Source: Evernia prunastri (Eukaryota > Ascomycota > Lecanoromycetes > Lecanorales > Parmeliaceae). Taken from it: a DNA stretch of 63,737 nucleotides. A program made the position numbers and the translations under genes. The notes under the pieces were generated by a model that was not told the origin of the DNA, ran no database searches, and saw nothing but the letters and a program-made list of their open reading frames with translations. Where the stretch lies: contig NKYR01000173.1 of the NCBI GenBank assembly GCA_003184365.1, forward strand, positions 1-63,737, read 5' to 3'. Shown in pieces: positions 1-10,379 of the stretch; the first letter of the stretch is position 1, and each line of letters opens with the position of its first letter.

Positions 1-59
1 TAGATACGTATGTATCTATGGTCTGTGAAAGGGTCGAACCTGACAAGAATTTTTTTTTT

Positions 60-319
60 GGATTTCTTTCTTCTAGCCTTCGCCTTCGCCTTCGCCTTCG
101 TCTCCGGTCTCGCCTCGCGTTCGTCCTTCGTCTAATCCTCCTCTCGCCCGCCTAATCTTCGCCTGTGTCTCGTCCAGTTTTCGCCTTTCTCGCCTCGCTT
201 GCTCGCCGCGCTTAGTCTTCGCCTCCGCCCTCGCCTTGTCTCCGCCTTCGTCTTTACCTTCGCCTTGTCTACATCCTTTGTCTGCTTCGCAGGAGCTCAG
301 CCTTTGAAGGGGGAGCTAC
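60..319 (+). mobile_element. 3' internal end of an LTR retroelement with polypurine tract
   Basis: This is low-complexity CTTCGCCTTCGC-type sequence that runs into GAAGGGGGAG at about 306-315, a polypurine tract only a few bases upstream of the TGTCA terminus of the LTR at 320. That arrangement is expected at the 3' end of an LTR retrotransposon body. An open frame across it (199-522) is just the repeat and has no recognisable domain. The rest of the element is missing or mutated beyond recognition. Confidence 0.5.
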
Positions 320-504
320 TGTCATGGTGTGGATCTCAGTCTAGTCAGGTTAATCTATGCGATAGCCGACGATCTAGGCGACAGCCCCTTAAGGGCTGCT
401 CGCATCCCCCGTTCTTTCTTGTTTCCTCATCTTTCGTCTTGGAATTCTACCTAGTCCTAGCCATAGAGAATGAGAATCCTTCTACCAAGCCTCGTTCCTT
501 GACA
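320..504 (+). repeat. LTR of family C (185 bp, TGTCA...TGACA)
   Basis: This 185-bp block has termini TGTCATGG and CTTGACA. It matches the nested copy at 32006-32190 at all but one base I could find (ccttgaca against ccctgaca). No 5-bp target duplication flanks it (gctac against attga), which fits a 3' LTR still attached to internal sequence on its left, or a rearranged copy. Confidence 0.75.
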
Positions 505-972
505 ATTGACGATACGACGTAGTAGTCGAATCTTATTTTATCGTGATAGAAAAATATTTTATCAGCGAAGATCTGCAGCTATAATAGTACTGATGTGATG
601 ATATTTTTATTTTTTGATTAAGGCGATGTATAGGCGTCTCAGAAAGGCTCTCTTAGATATAATTATCTTGACTGAGAATGTAAGTAAGTCTATCGTTGAT
701 TCGAGCTCGTTGTAGAAAATACTTCGTCTATTTAGAAGATCTGTTATCGACTTTCTCGCTCTCTCGAGCTTGTTCGACGAGAGTCTAATCTTTATTCTCG
801 CGCTGTCGAATTCGAGATCAAGAAATTCGACTAATGTGTTTTCTTGATTCTTGTCATGATTAACGATAAGATCGTAATTGTTATAAACGATATCGAAATT
901 CTTATCGAACTACTTCGCGTCGTTATCGAGTGTTAGAGAAAGCAGGACTATCGCTAACCACTAGGCCAAAAG
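505..972. other. AT-rich, RIP-like DNA without genes
   Basis: The stretch is rich in TA and CG-containing words such as TCGATT and ATTCGA, with very few CA or TG dinucleotides and many stops in all frames. I see no gene. It resembles the RIP-degraded blocks at 26.7-29.8 kb and 62.6-63.4 kb. Confidence 0.6.
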
Positions 973-1197
973 TGTCAGAACCGTGCCCAGAGTCAAGTCT
1001 AATGGGGGTAAATTGAATAAGACAACTAGATAAAGAGCGAATATGTACACAGGAGAAGAGCGCTTAAATACTAGGAAGAATCCCCGCTAGCCTATGTGAT
1101 AATGAGAATGTGTCAATGACCAATAAATACTCTATGTGCCTGACACATAGCCATAAACACTCCCTTTGTACCTGACAGCTAGGGTACGTCCGTAACA
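973..1197 (+). repeat. Solo LTR of family A (225 bp) with 5-bp target duplication
   Basis: The block starts TGTCAGAACC and ends CCGTAACA. It is flanked on both sides by AAAAG (968-972 and 1198-1202), the 5-bp duplication left by an LTR-retrotransposon integrase. No internal region is present, so this is a solo LTR left by LTR-LTR recombination. The copy at 30127-30351 is identical over all 225 bases as far as I can read; a diverged copy lies at 62368-62590. Confidence 0.9.
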
Positions 1198-1202
1198 AAA
1201 AG

Positions 1203-2239
1203 AGCGTGGGACCCTGCCAAGACAGCAAAAATCCTACTAGTCACTACTATATCCGTGACAGTTATTATCTTGATGTAGAAAAGAGCGACGCGGCGCTTTC
1301 GTCTCGACGAAATTCTGAATTCTCTGCTGTGATAGAATAAAATTAATAGATAGAGTCGAAGGCGATATAGACGAGAGTTAAAGAGAAGATATTAGAAAAG
1401 ACTATAACGAGAGAGACTGAATGTAAATAGATTATGTGAACGCTTGAGATATTGACGGTAGCGATTATTGACGATCTCGTACTTCGTTAATCTCGTTCTA
1501 AAGACGAATATACTTTTTACGATCTCGTATTATAATAGTCTTCTACGCGCGTGCGTGTTTGAGCTCTTAACGAAGAGTATTTAATTAAACGAAAAAGATA
1601 TTGAAGACGAGGTTCGTAATCGCTGACGAGTTTGATTGATTATAAACAGAACTTGTAGAGACTGACTGACGAGCTAAAGCAGAGGAGAATCGTATATAAC
1701 GTGTGATAGGGGAATTCGAAGGGGTGACAGAAGTATTGTCTTAAGGCTTCTTGATGATCTTACGTTTGCGTTTAACGACAGTTATTAAAACTAGTAAACG
1801 AGAGATAAAGAGACGATAAGATAGAAAAAAAGATAGAAAGAGTGATAGATAGTAGAAGAATTAATGGAATCGGTGGAATAGTTCAAATGAACGATGTATG
1901 CTTTTATTAGAAAGAAGAAGATGTGCGACGAGAAGAATACGACGAGGAGCAAAAACAGTGGGCAAACAGGCTATATGTAGCTCGCTCAGGTGGGTAATCT
2001 CGGCTGAAAAAGCCTGTCTCGGCTGAAGCCTCGCACTCAATCTCGGCCTCACTAGCCCACAGCTAAACTGTAGCGAATACTACTTCTCTAGCGCCTTGGC
2101 AGGTTTGGCGGCCTTCTGGTCCTGGATGAAATTAGATCTATCTAAGGTACCTGAGGAAGTATCCTCTCTCGATTCCCCGACGATTATTCTGAGAACTTCT
2201 CTGTATACTGCTCGGTCTTGAAAAAATCGTTCGTTCTCA
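1203..2239. other. Degenerate repeat DNA and promoter region of the methyltransferase gene
   Basis: From 1203 to about 1860 this is AT-rich RIP-like sequence without genes. Base composition then rises toward 2240, where the methyltransferase gene starts. Short open frames here (for example 1861-2052 minus) have no recognisable content. I see nothing else. Confidence 0.5.
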
Positions 2240-3372
2240 ATGGTTTGGTATATTCGTTTCCTGAAACCCCCGAAGCTTGACCAAAAGGGCCATGTCCGAA
2301 CCCTGATCACCATCACCACTGACCTCGGCGATGACTTCTACCCCACTGATCTCATCGTCCACGCTGTAATTCAGACAGCTCATCATGAAGGACAGCGGAT
2401 GTCAGAATGGCAGACTGTGAATTGGGAAAGTGGCATGAGAGCTCTGTGGATAGAGCTCAGAGATGTCCACGCCTCACCAGCAGAGCCTTTGAGGCTTGTA
2501 GTGAATTCTAGACGCATTAGTGAAGGGGTTCTCCTGGCGTTAAATGATCTGCCCGAGATCCTTGGCGTGTGGAGCGATACATTCGGCGGGGACAAGGCTC
2601 AAGCTGGCAGTATCATTGAGCGAAGGTACAGAACAGACTCAGGCTCAGGGAGGACGATAGCGGAAGAGACTGGCGAGAGTATCGCCCGGCACATCTGGTA
2701 ATGTTACACTTCATGGCCTAAGCACTACGGGTTGCTCACCTTATAAATGCTGCTAGGGACGCAGGAATCGCATTGACTGCTTTGTTGAGTACAATCGCAC
2801 TACAGCCAAGACCAACATCTGATCTCTCTGAGATCCTCCAGAGATCAATCTCTCGTGGTCCAAGAATCCTCGAACTTGGAAGCGGATGTGGTATCGTGGG
2901 TTTACAACTGGCTGACCTCTGCTCCACAAGCGACGTCCTCTTAACCGATCTTCAGGACACAATGGGTATTCTGAACCACAACGCCGAGCATGTAAAGGTC
3001 ACCTCCAGCAGGGCCAAGATTACTACCGCGGTTTTAGACTGGAATGAGCCGCTTCCTGGAATAGTTGCGAAGCAGCAGTTTGACTTAGTCGTGGTATCCG
3101 ATTGCACATATAACCCTGACAGCATACCGGGACTTGTGAAGACTTTGAATTCGGTCGCTGAAGTGTCGCCGGATGCTTTGATTGTTGTTGCTTTGAAAGT
3201 TCGGCATGATAGCGAAGCCATTTTCTTTGACTCGATGGCAGGTGCCGATTTTGTCGAGAATGAGCACACTGCTATATCGCTGCCTGATCGATGTAGGAGC
3301 GATATTGGGCAGGAATTAGAGGCGGTTCAAGTCTATGTGTACTGCAAACGGAGATCGGCGGAGGATAGCTGA
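2240..3372 (+). CDS. S-adenosylmethionine-dependent protein methyltransferase, METTL21/Methyltransf_16 family
   Basis: I read two exons, 2240-2697 and 2757-3372, giving 357 residues. The 59-bp intron (GTAATG...CTAG, branch-like GCTCACC) joins TG to GGAC and keeps the frame ...ARHIW|DAGIALTALL. The N-terminal MVWYIRFLK start and the GDDFYP segment are typical of the fungal members. The SAM-binding motif I, ILELGSGCGIVGL, begins near residue 190, and the family DxxY motif is seen as SDCTY about 75 residues later. These proteins methylate lysines of translation factors or chaperones; the substrate cannot be told here. The gene sits alone between LTR debris and mariner copies and looks intact. 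The family call is firm; the precise activity is not. Confidence 0.85.
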
Positions 3373-3648
3373 AAGGCCGGAAGTGAGACCCAGAATATCA
3401 TTCATCCAAGCATGGTCTGCAGTTCATGCTAAGAAGCCTTTCTGCGATCAGGTGCTGCAGCATGATTGACGATCAGAGGTTGTTCTTTATAATTCAGGAT
3501 CGAGTCCGTTTCATAATGATTGCGTTGGAGAATTCTAACGCTAATCCTCGTAGCTTCTCTTCATTCATTTGTCGCGGAATATCCTCGCGAATTATTTGAG
3601 AAGGTATTTTTGGCCTATTACTGTTGTAATACAACATACAACAGACTT

Positions 3649-4334
3649 TTTTTTTAATTAATCCCCACCCGAGGTTTTGCCGCAAAACGCGTATTTCGCG
3701 ACTTTCTCACCAAAACCATTCAAATACCTACATTATTATGGGACGTACCAAGGGCGCAATAGACCTTCCGGAGGCCAAACGAGGGGCCCTGATAGAGCTT
3801 AAGAAGGAGAATCATATATCCAATCGTCAGCTTGCAAGGCAGTACCATTGCGATAAGAAAACAGTGGCAAATGTTCTCAAACGCGCCGGAGACGCGCAAA
3901 AGGAGAGTATTAACCCATTATCTTCAGAGGCCCACCAACGACGTCCTCAATCAGGAAGACCTCTAGCAATTAACGAGAGGCAGCAACGGCAGCTAGTCAG
4001 ACATGCCACTAAGAACAAATTCCAACGTCGCAAGCCCTGGGTCAGAATTGCTCGAGAACTTGGGATTATGGCCTCTAAGTCAGCTATCAACTCTGCGTTT
4101 GTTCGGGCTGGATATGGTCGATACCCACCTCGTCACAAGCCTTTGTTGACATCGGAAATGAAAGAGGAACGTCTTGAGTTCGTAACGTAGTGGGGACCGA
4201 AGCTGGAAGGGAAAGAACATATAATTGTGCACACTGGTGAGACTTCGGTGCGGGTTGGCGAATCTCGGGGACAGATCTGGGTGACTAGGCTTCAGGATGA
4301 GGCCTACCACAAGGACTGCGTGGATGTACGATAC
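3649..4334 (+). mobile_element. Tc1/mariner element copy A, cut off at an assembly gap
   Basis: The left inverted terminus CAACAGACTTTTTTTTT follows a TA target dinucleotide at 3647-3648. The transposase starts at 3738 (MGRTKGAIDLPEAKRG) with a helix-turn-helix region, and stops at a TAG (4188-4190) where the other copies have GAG. The element is cut by the N at 4335. The left flank ends ACATA, the same five bases that precede copy B, so A and B may be two assemblies or paralogues of one insertion. Confidence 0.9.
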
Positions 4335-4340
4335 NACATA

Positions 4341-5279
4341 CAACAGACTTTTTTTTTAATTAATCCCCATCCGAGGTTTTGCCGCAAAACGCGTATTTCG
4401 CGACTTTCTCACCAAAACCATTCAAATACCTACATTATTATGGGACGTACCAAGGGCGCAATAGACCTTCCGGAGGCCAAACGAGGGGCCCTGATAGAGC
4501 TTAAGAAGGAGAATCATACATCCAATCGTCAGCTTGCAAGGCAGTACCATTGCGATAAGAAAACAGTGGCAAATGTTCTCAAACGCGTCGGAGACGCGCA
4601 AAAGGAGAATATTAACCCATTATCTTCAGAGGCCCACCAACGACGTCCTCAATCAGGAAGACCTCTAGCAATTAACGAGAGGCAGCAACGGCAGCTAGTC
4701 AGACATGCCACTAAGAACAAATTCCAACGTCGCAAGCCCTGGGTCAGAATTGCTCGAGAACTTGGGATTATGGCCTCTAAGTCAGCTATCAACTCTGCGT
4801 TTGTTCGGGCTGGATATGGTCGATACCCACCTCGTCACAAGCCTTTGTTGACATCGGAAATGAAAGAGGAACGTCTTGAGTTCGTAACGGAGTGGGGACC
4901 GAAGCTGGAAGGGAAAGAACATATAATTGTGCACACTGGTGAGACTTCGGTGCGGGTTGGCGAATCTCGGGGACAGATCTGGGTGACTAGGCTTCAGGAT
5001 GAGGCCTACCACAAGGACTGCGTGGATGTACGATACCGTGGATATACGGGGCTTATGTTTTGGGCTGCGTACATGTCTGAAATGAAGGGCCCGAGCTATA
5101 TGTTTGGCAAGGAGACAGCGGCGGAGAAAGAGGCTGCTAAAGAGGATCTAGCAGATCGAAATGCTGATATCGATGCTCAACAACAAATCGTACGAGAGCA
5201 GTTCCTTGCTGAGCAGGCTAAGAAACCGAAAAGTCGACGTCTTAAACGGATTCCAAAGGTTGAAGGTGTCCGATATGAG
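4341..5279 (+). mobile_element. Tc1/mariner element copy B, cut off at an assembly gap before telomere repeats
   Basis: The left terminus CAACAGAC follows ACATA (4336-4340). The transpos­ase frame is open from 4440 to the N at 5280 and nearly identical to copies A, C and D; differences include Ile to Thr at one site and Ala to Val at another. The first catalytic position reads HTGET where related transposases have an Asp (DE). The 3' part and right terminus are missing because the sequence jumps into telomere repeat. Confidence 0.9.
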
Positions 5280-5280
5280 N

Positions 5281-5429
5281 CCTAACCCTAACCCTAACCC
5301 TAACCCTAACCCTAACCCTAACCCTAACCCTAACCCTAACCCTAACCCTAACCCTAACCCTAACCCTAACCCTAACCCTAACCCTAACCCTAACCCTAAC
5401 CCTAACCCTAACCCTAACCCTAACCCTAA
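5281..5429. repeat. Telomere repeat tract (CCCTAA)n
   Basis: There are about 25 uninterrupted copies of CCCTAA over 149 bp, beginning immediately after a single N. On the + strand, CCCTAA is the orientation of a left chromosome end, so the DNA to the right would be subtelomeric and the DNA to the left should not exist on the same molecule. The open frames across it (PN repeats, GL and RV repeats) are artefacts of the repeat. It is either a true chromosome end joined wrongly to a repeat contig or an interstitial telomere tract. Confidence 0.98.
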
Positions 5430-6103
5430 GGTTGCTCGGGCAATGGGGCGGGGAATCCCGCTCGGAACTCTTCTGACTGCATGATAGGTCCATCGTATAA
5501 TGAGCTTGATTCTTCGCGCCACTTTCTTTTCAGTGATATTGTCTCACCAACTGGGAGCGTCTTTGGCCTTGAGGCGAGGGGAATCGGCGCTGTGGGATCC
5601 ATTTGTATTAGATCGCGGATAGATCACAGTGCTGAGAAAAATGTGTGCGGGAGCGTCAACTAGGATCCAGTCTTTAATAATGTCTAATATTTTCCGTGGG
5701 GACTACTTACGGGCGCTAACCCATTTCGATATTGCCTTACCGGGAAAAAATGTATATATAAGCTAGCGTAATTGCGTCTATTGGAGAGATTTGATACTCT
5801 GAACCCACTCTTCTCGCTTAGCTAGTTTTACTATGACTCTTGTGTATATGGGTATTCGTTGAAATAAGACTGTCGATAGGACCGAAAAATACCGGTAAAA
5901 CATAGGCCGAAAGCACGAAAGAAACAAAATTGCGTTTCATTTCTCGAGCGCCACCAGTACAGAATTTCACCAAGTCCCCAAGATCGCTCAAGGGTTCAAA
6001 TATCGATCCAATAAAAGTCACCTACACCATCTCCTTTGTCTGGGCAAGAAATCCATCTTTTGTCTCATATGTGCTGCCTGTGCTGTCGTCGCCTAAGTTC
6101 ATA
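5430..6103. other. Unique DNA next to the telomere tract, no recognisable gene
   Basis: About 670 bp of mixed composition runs between the telomere tract and mariner copy C. Only short open frames occur. I see no helicase-like (TLH/RecQ) subtelomeric gene and no repeat in common with the rest of the window. Confidence 0.5.
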
Positions 6104-6952
6104 CAACAGACTTTTTTTTTAATTAATCCCCACCCGAGGTTTTGCCGCAAAACGCGTATTTCGCGACTTTCTCACCAAAACCATTCAAATACCTACATTA
6201 TTATGGGACGTACCAAGGGCGCAATAGACCTTCCGGAGGCCAAACGAGGGGCCCTGATAGAGCTTAAGAAGGAGAATCATATATCCAATCGTCAGCTTGC
6301 AAGGCAGTACCATTGCGATAAGAAAACAGTGGCAAATGTTCTCAAACGCGCCGGAGACGCGCAAAAGGAGAATATTAACCCATTATCTTCAGAGGCCCAC
6401 CAACGACGTCCTCAATCAGGAAGACCTCTAGCAATTAACGAGAGGCAGCAACGGCAGCTAGTCAGACATGCCACTAAGAACAAATTCCAACGTCGCAAGC
6501 CCTGGGTCAGAATTGCTCGAGAACTTGGGATTATGGCCTCTAAGTCAGCTATCAACTCTGCGTTTGTTCGGGCTGGATATGGTCGATACCCACCTCGTCA
6601 CAAGCCTTTGTTGACATCGGAAATGAAAGAGGAACGTCTTGAGTTCGTAACGGAGTGGGGACCGAAGCTGGAAGGGAAAGAACATATAATTGTGCACACT
6701 GGTGAGACTTCGGTGCGGGTTGGCGAATCTCGGGGACAGATCTGGGTGACTAGGCTTCAGGATGAGGCCTACCACAAGGACTGCGTGGATGTACGATACC
6801 GTGGATATACGGGGCTTATGTTTTGGGCTNTATTTGATAATTTAGACCATTCTAACGTTATTTAGATGTGTGGTTGTTGCGAAATAAAAATAATTAATAT
6901 GGGTAGGATTTTGATTTTCTAGCCGGGGATTAATTTAAAAAAAAGTCTGTTG
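6104..6952 (+). mobile_element. Tc1/mariner element copy C, internal part lost at an N
   Basis: Both ends are present: CAACAGAC at 6104 after TA (6102-6103), and GTCTGTTG ending at 6952 before TA (6953-6954). The interior runs to 6829, then an N, then resumes 3' of the coding region, so about 660 bp present in copy D are absent. The gap may be a collapsed assembly join rather than a real deletion. The transposase frame starts at 6203 and carries the same HTGET change as the other copies. Confidence 0.9.
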
Positions 6953-7040
6953 TATCGCCCTTTTGCGATGAGAGGACAGCTTCATCAATTAGAGCACTGG
7001 TGATAGGAGACATATGAAGTACAAATGATATAATAACTTA

Positions 7041-8575
7041 TCAGAGCAACAAAAACCCGAATAACCAGCCGAGAGTATATATCTTATGGCCCGTCAGCAC
7101 ATGGAAACCTACTTGAAGTACCTGTTCCAGCTTACCTTTAATGCGCCTTCAACATTCAATTTGGTATTGATTGATTTCGCAAGTCCCGGTGTCAACGGAG
7201 CAAATGCCAAGCCAGGCGGCGGCATACGCTCTCCAGTTCATCCCTTGGCTATAATGGTAAATGCCATGACCTTTGTATAAATCTTGGATGTTGAGCTTTC
7301 TCTTTTGATCAGGTAGCAATCGGAAACCATAGCCCCAGCCAAGGGTTCCATGAGGCACGAGTACCCCGAGAGGAAGGCAAGCAGACCAGCCGCCTCCTTG
7401 TTTATATTCCACCGAGCACAAACGATGCAGATGTCAGAGATGATGATAGTTGCGCTGAAAATATTGATGTATTTTGGGCAGAGACCTGAAATGTCGTTGC
7501 TGAAGGGGTACGTACCTGCCGCTATTTGGTTGCCAATCGTTGCGAGCATGAAGATAAATGCAGTGAAGAACTGAGCGGCTCTACTGTCGAAATCTCCGAT
7601 CACCGCGGGCGTGTACCACTGGAACTCACCCCAAATGTAGCTGTGGGCGGAAGTGACAAAGATGGGAGTCAAAGCGCCCAGAATTCCAATCATAGGTAGT
7701 GCAAAGAACTGGTGGTATCCGGCTAGGCCGTTCTTTGAGAACCTTCCAAAATCTGGCATGTTGACTGCCATTGAGCTGAAGAGTCCAATGATCGCATTCA
7801 GCCCAGTCAAGGAAGAGAAAGCCGTGTTCATATACGTGCTCGTCATCTTTGCGTGGCCAGTCACCAGAGGACCTCCACCCTTGGTTACAATGACACCCCA
7901 AAGGAACAAGGCGGGGAACGTTGGGGGTACGATGACAGCTTTAACGAGAAAAAGGATTCGAAGCTTTTGAATGGGCATAGTTGCCAGCATAGTCTGAAAG
8001 ATCCAGTAGATGAAGAAGCACAAGATACCGGCTGAAGTGATACCCGCGTCCGGGGAGAGATGGTTCGGGAATCGCTTGAAGCTCGGCCAGATCGCCTCAA
8101 TGCAGTTCTGCACGAAACCCCCGGCCTGCACACAGAGGATCGCCTTCCACATGGCTGCGACAAATGCCCGAATGCAAATTGCTGGGTATGAGCAGTGCAT
8201 CCCAAAAATGGAGCGGACAATGACCGGGAATTTGATGCTGTATTGAGCGCCCATTTTGCCCGTGAGTGTAATGACCACACTGCAAATTGCGAATCCGAAG
8301 AATACAATTGGGATCGTTTCTCTGGCCGTGAAGCCCAGTACCATGACCGATGAGACCGTACTGGCAAGCGGTGGCGCAAGGATGTCGGAGGTCCAATGTG
8401 CCCAACAATCCTAATCATCCGTTAGAAAATAGGCAAGTACGTTCCGGTAATCCGGTGTACTTACTAGTCCACCCCAGGTACGCATGTGAGGAGGCACAGG
8501 ATCGAGATCTGTGATATACTCGGTTAAGTCGCCATACGAGCACGAGTCACTGATGACCAACCTCTGTTTGACCAT
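7041..8575 (-). CDS. NCS1-family nucleobase/ureide transporter, 3' reading frame broken
   Basis: Exon 1 (8575-8465, MVKQRLVISDS...DPVPPHMRTWGGL) and exon 2 (from 8410) are joined by a 54-bp intron (8411-8464). The DPVPPHMRTW and DCWAHWTSD segments are the conserved N-terminus of fungal NCS1 permeases (uracil, allantoin, uridine, thiamine type), followed by about ten hydrophobic helices. The long frame runs intact to about 7310. After that, homology continues only by switching frame: at about 7306 (into KLNIQDLYKGHG...NWRAYAAAWLG), back at about 7214 (FAPLTPGLAKSIN), then a 53-bp intron (7083-7135), then LGWLFGF, with a possible missing T in a T5 run near 7051. Either the gene is decaying or the sequence has single-base errors. 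It is divergent from the hydrolase gene at 9485; uptake of a ureido compound or nucleobase is an inference from that context. Confidence 0.8.
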
Positions 8576-8864
8576 CGTGGGCTATTTGCATAAACGCCTG
8601 CCTCAAACGGAACGCGCCAATGAAGGTGCGGTGCAATTCGAGCTTTCAGCCGGTTCGGTGAGAGAACGAACATGTTAAGGGAGAATGCCAGGGGCGGAAT
8701 CAGAAAGAGCTAACTCAAGTTAAGTTCTTTTGAAACGATCAAGGCGTACGCAGTGGACACATTCGAGAGCCTTTGCGGAATTCAGTCTTCCCAGTACTGT
8801 AGATGGGAGATCGCAGAAGGACATATTTGTATGTCTCGTGTGCTCTTTCAATTCGCAACAGGGC

Positions 8865-9021
8865 AGATAATGCAGCAGTATGCTGATAGGAGCTGCCTAC
8901 GGCCCGAAGGTCTGCAACTATAGCATGTCGGCAGCATCTTGCAGCTTATCGAGTGCATATCAATCGTTACTGACAGAAGCGACTCGGGGTCTGGCTTTCT
9001 TGGGCGTTCACCTATTGATAA
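8865..9021. promoter_or_regulatory. Cluster of four GATA-factor (HGATAR) sites
   Basis: AGATAA at 8865-8870, TGATAG at 8884-8889, CGATAA on the minus strand at 8946-8951 and TGATAA at 9016-9021 lie in the intergenic region between the divergent transporter and hydrolase genes. With equal base frequencies about 0.5 such sites would be expected in 157 bp on both strands. AreA/NIT2-type GATA factors bind this motif in fungal nitrogen-catabolite promoters. Binding here is an inference. Confidence 0.5.
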
Positions 9022-9484
9022 GAAATAAAATGACTTCCATGCACGACGGTTAGATGTATGTGAGGTTAGTACCATTTTGACGAAGCAGTGCAGTGGGGGA
9101 AGCGCGGGGTGTGGGGCGAGATCATGATGGCCAGCGGAGGCTAAGATATGATTGTGGCTTACACCAATACATCGAAGCCAATCACATAGCGACGCCTGGG
9201 TTTAGGTTTATGCATGCGCTGGACCCTGCTCGCCTACGCTTCCAGTGGCCGTCGGCCCCGCCGTCGGCCCTATCGGGGACTGTACAGTACTGTACTTTCG
9301 TCCCTTAGCACCCCCAAAGCCTTGTTAATTGACCTGCCAAATCATGCATTGAGTATGGGCGTGCTTCGTCGTTTTTGGCTCCACTCTATGAGCCAAAAAC
9401 ACACCAGCTGTGAGACGATATGAGGACTGACTAGAGCGCCTTTCTTTTCCACAACAGGATACACTGTCAGAAAACCCAGACGAC

Positions 9485-10272
9485 ATGTCTTCGGAAAATA
9501 TGCATAGCTCTTTAGTGATGGTTCCCGTCAAACCATACGACTTTACTTTCCCATTAGCAAGGACGGCCTTGCTTGTCATTGACATGCAGCGCGACTTCTT
9601 GCTCGACGGCGGTTTTGGACACATCCAAGGCGGCTCACTTGAAGCCGTGCAAGCATCAATTGCTCCGACCCAGCGACTTCTGAACACTTGTCGACAAGCG
9701 GGCTTACCCATCTTCCACACGCGCGAGGGTCACAAGCCAGACTTGTACGACTGCCCCTCTTCAAAACTCTTTCGTCAAGCTGCCGCACCTGGTAATGAGC
9801 AGCACAAGAAAATTATTGGCGAGGCAGGAAACATGGGTCGACTTTTGATACGGGGAGAGTATGGACATGGCATCGTTGATGACTTGCAGCCGCATCCCGG
9901 AGAAGTGGTCATCGATAAACCCGGCAAAGGGGCTTTCTGGAACACGATACTCCTGCACAAACTGAGGGCGAAGGCCATTTCGCACCTAATCGTGTGTGGC
10001 GTGACAAGCGAATGTTGTTTCGCCACCACCATCCGAGAAGCCAACGATAGAGGCTTCGAATGCTGTACGTCCTCAATCATCTACTTGCTCGCATGATACC
10101 GTGGTTGACAATTTAGGAAGGTGGGGTTGAGGAGGCGACTGCTGGGTACAGTGCGGAGTTCAAGACTTGCACCTTTGAGATGATTTACTGGTCGCAAGGA
10201 CTCTTTGGGTTCGTAGCCCATCTAGGGCCGCTGCTTAAAAATGTCTCGCTCCTTACGTATCTACCACGATAG
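9485..10272 (+). CDS. Isochorismatase-like cysteine hydrolase, close to biuret amidohydrolase (BiuH)
   Basis: Exons 9485-10064 and 10121-10272 give 243 residues. The 56-bp intron (GTACGT...GGAAG, branch-like TTGAC) is the splice that keeps the frame as FECCGVEEATAGY. The catalytic triad is visible: Asp33 (LVIDMQRDF), Lys145 (VIDKPGKGAF) and Cys178 (GVTSECCF). The Lys-Cys spacing of 33 and the segments HTREGHKPDL, GRLLIRGEYGHGI and TTIREANDRGFEC are those I know from bacterial biuret hydrolases rather than from isochorismatases or nicotinamidases. The reaction would be biuret to allophanate plus ammonia; ureidoacrylate-type hydrolases are the main alternative. It ends only about 110 bp before the amidase on the same strand and may once have been fused to it. 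Confidence 0.85.
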
Positions 10273-10379
10273 CCGCCAATGGTACTACCCCTCCACAAAC
10301 TCCACCAAATTTTGATGGGGATTTGAGTATCTGTAGCCTTTAGAAGGCTTACCGGAATGGACTGTCAGCAATCACTGTG

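Noticed and set aside
199..522. 107-codon frame at the left edge
   Set aside because: It runs through CTTCGC low-complexity repeat and an LTR; not a gene.
5148..5522. Long open frames across the telomere tract (PN, GL and RV repeats)
   Set aside because: They exist only because CCCTAA has no stop in three frames; no gene.
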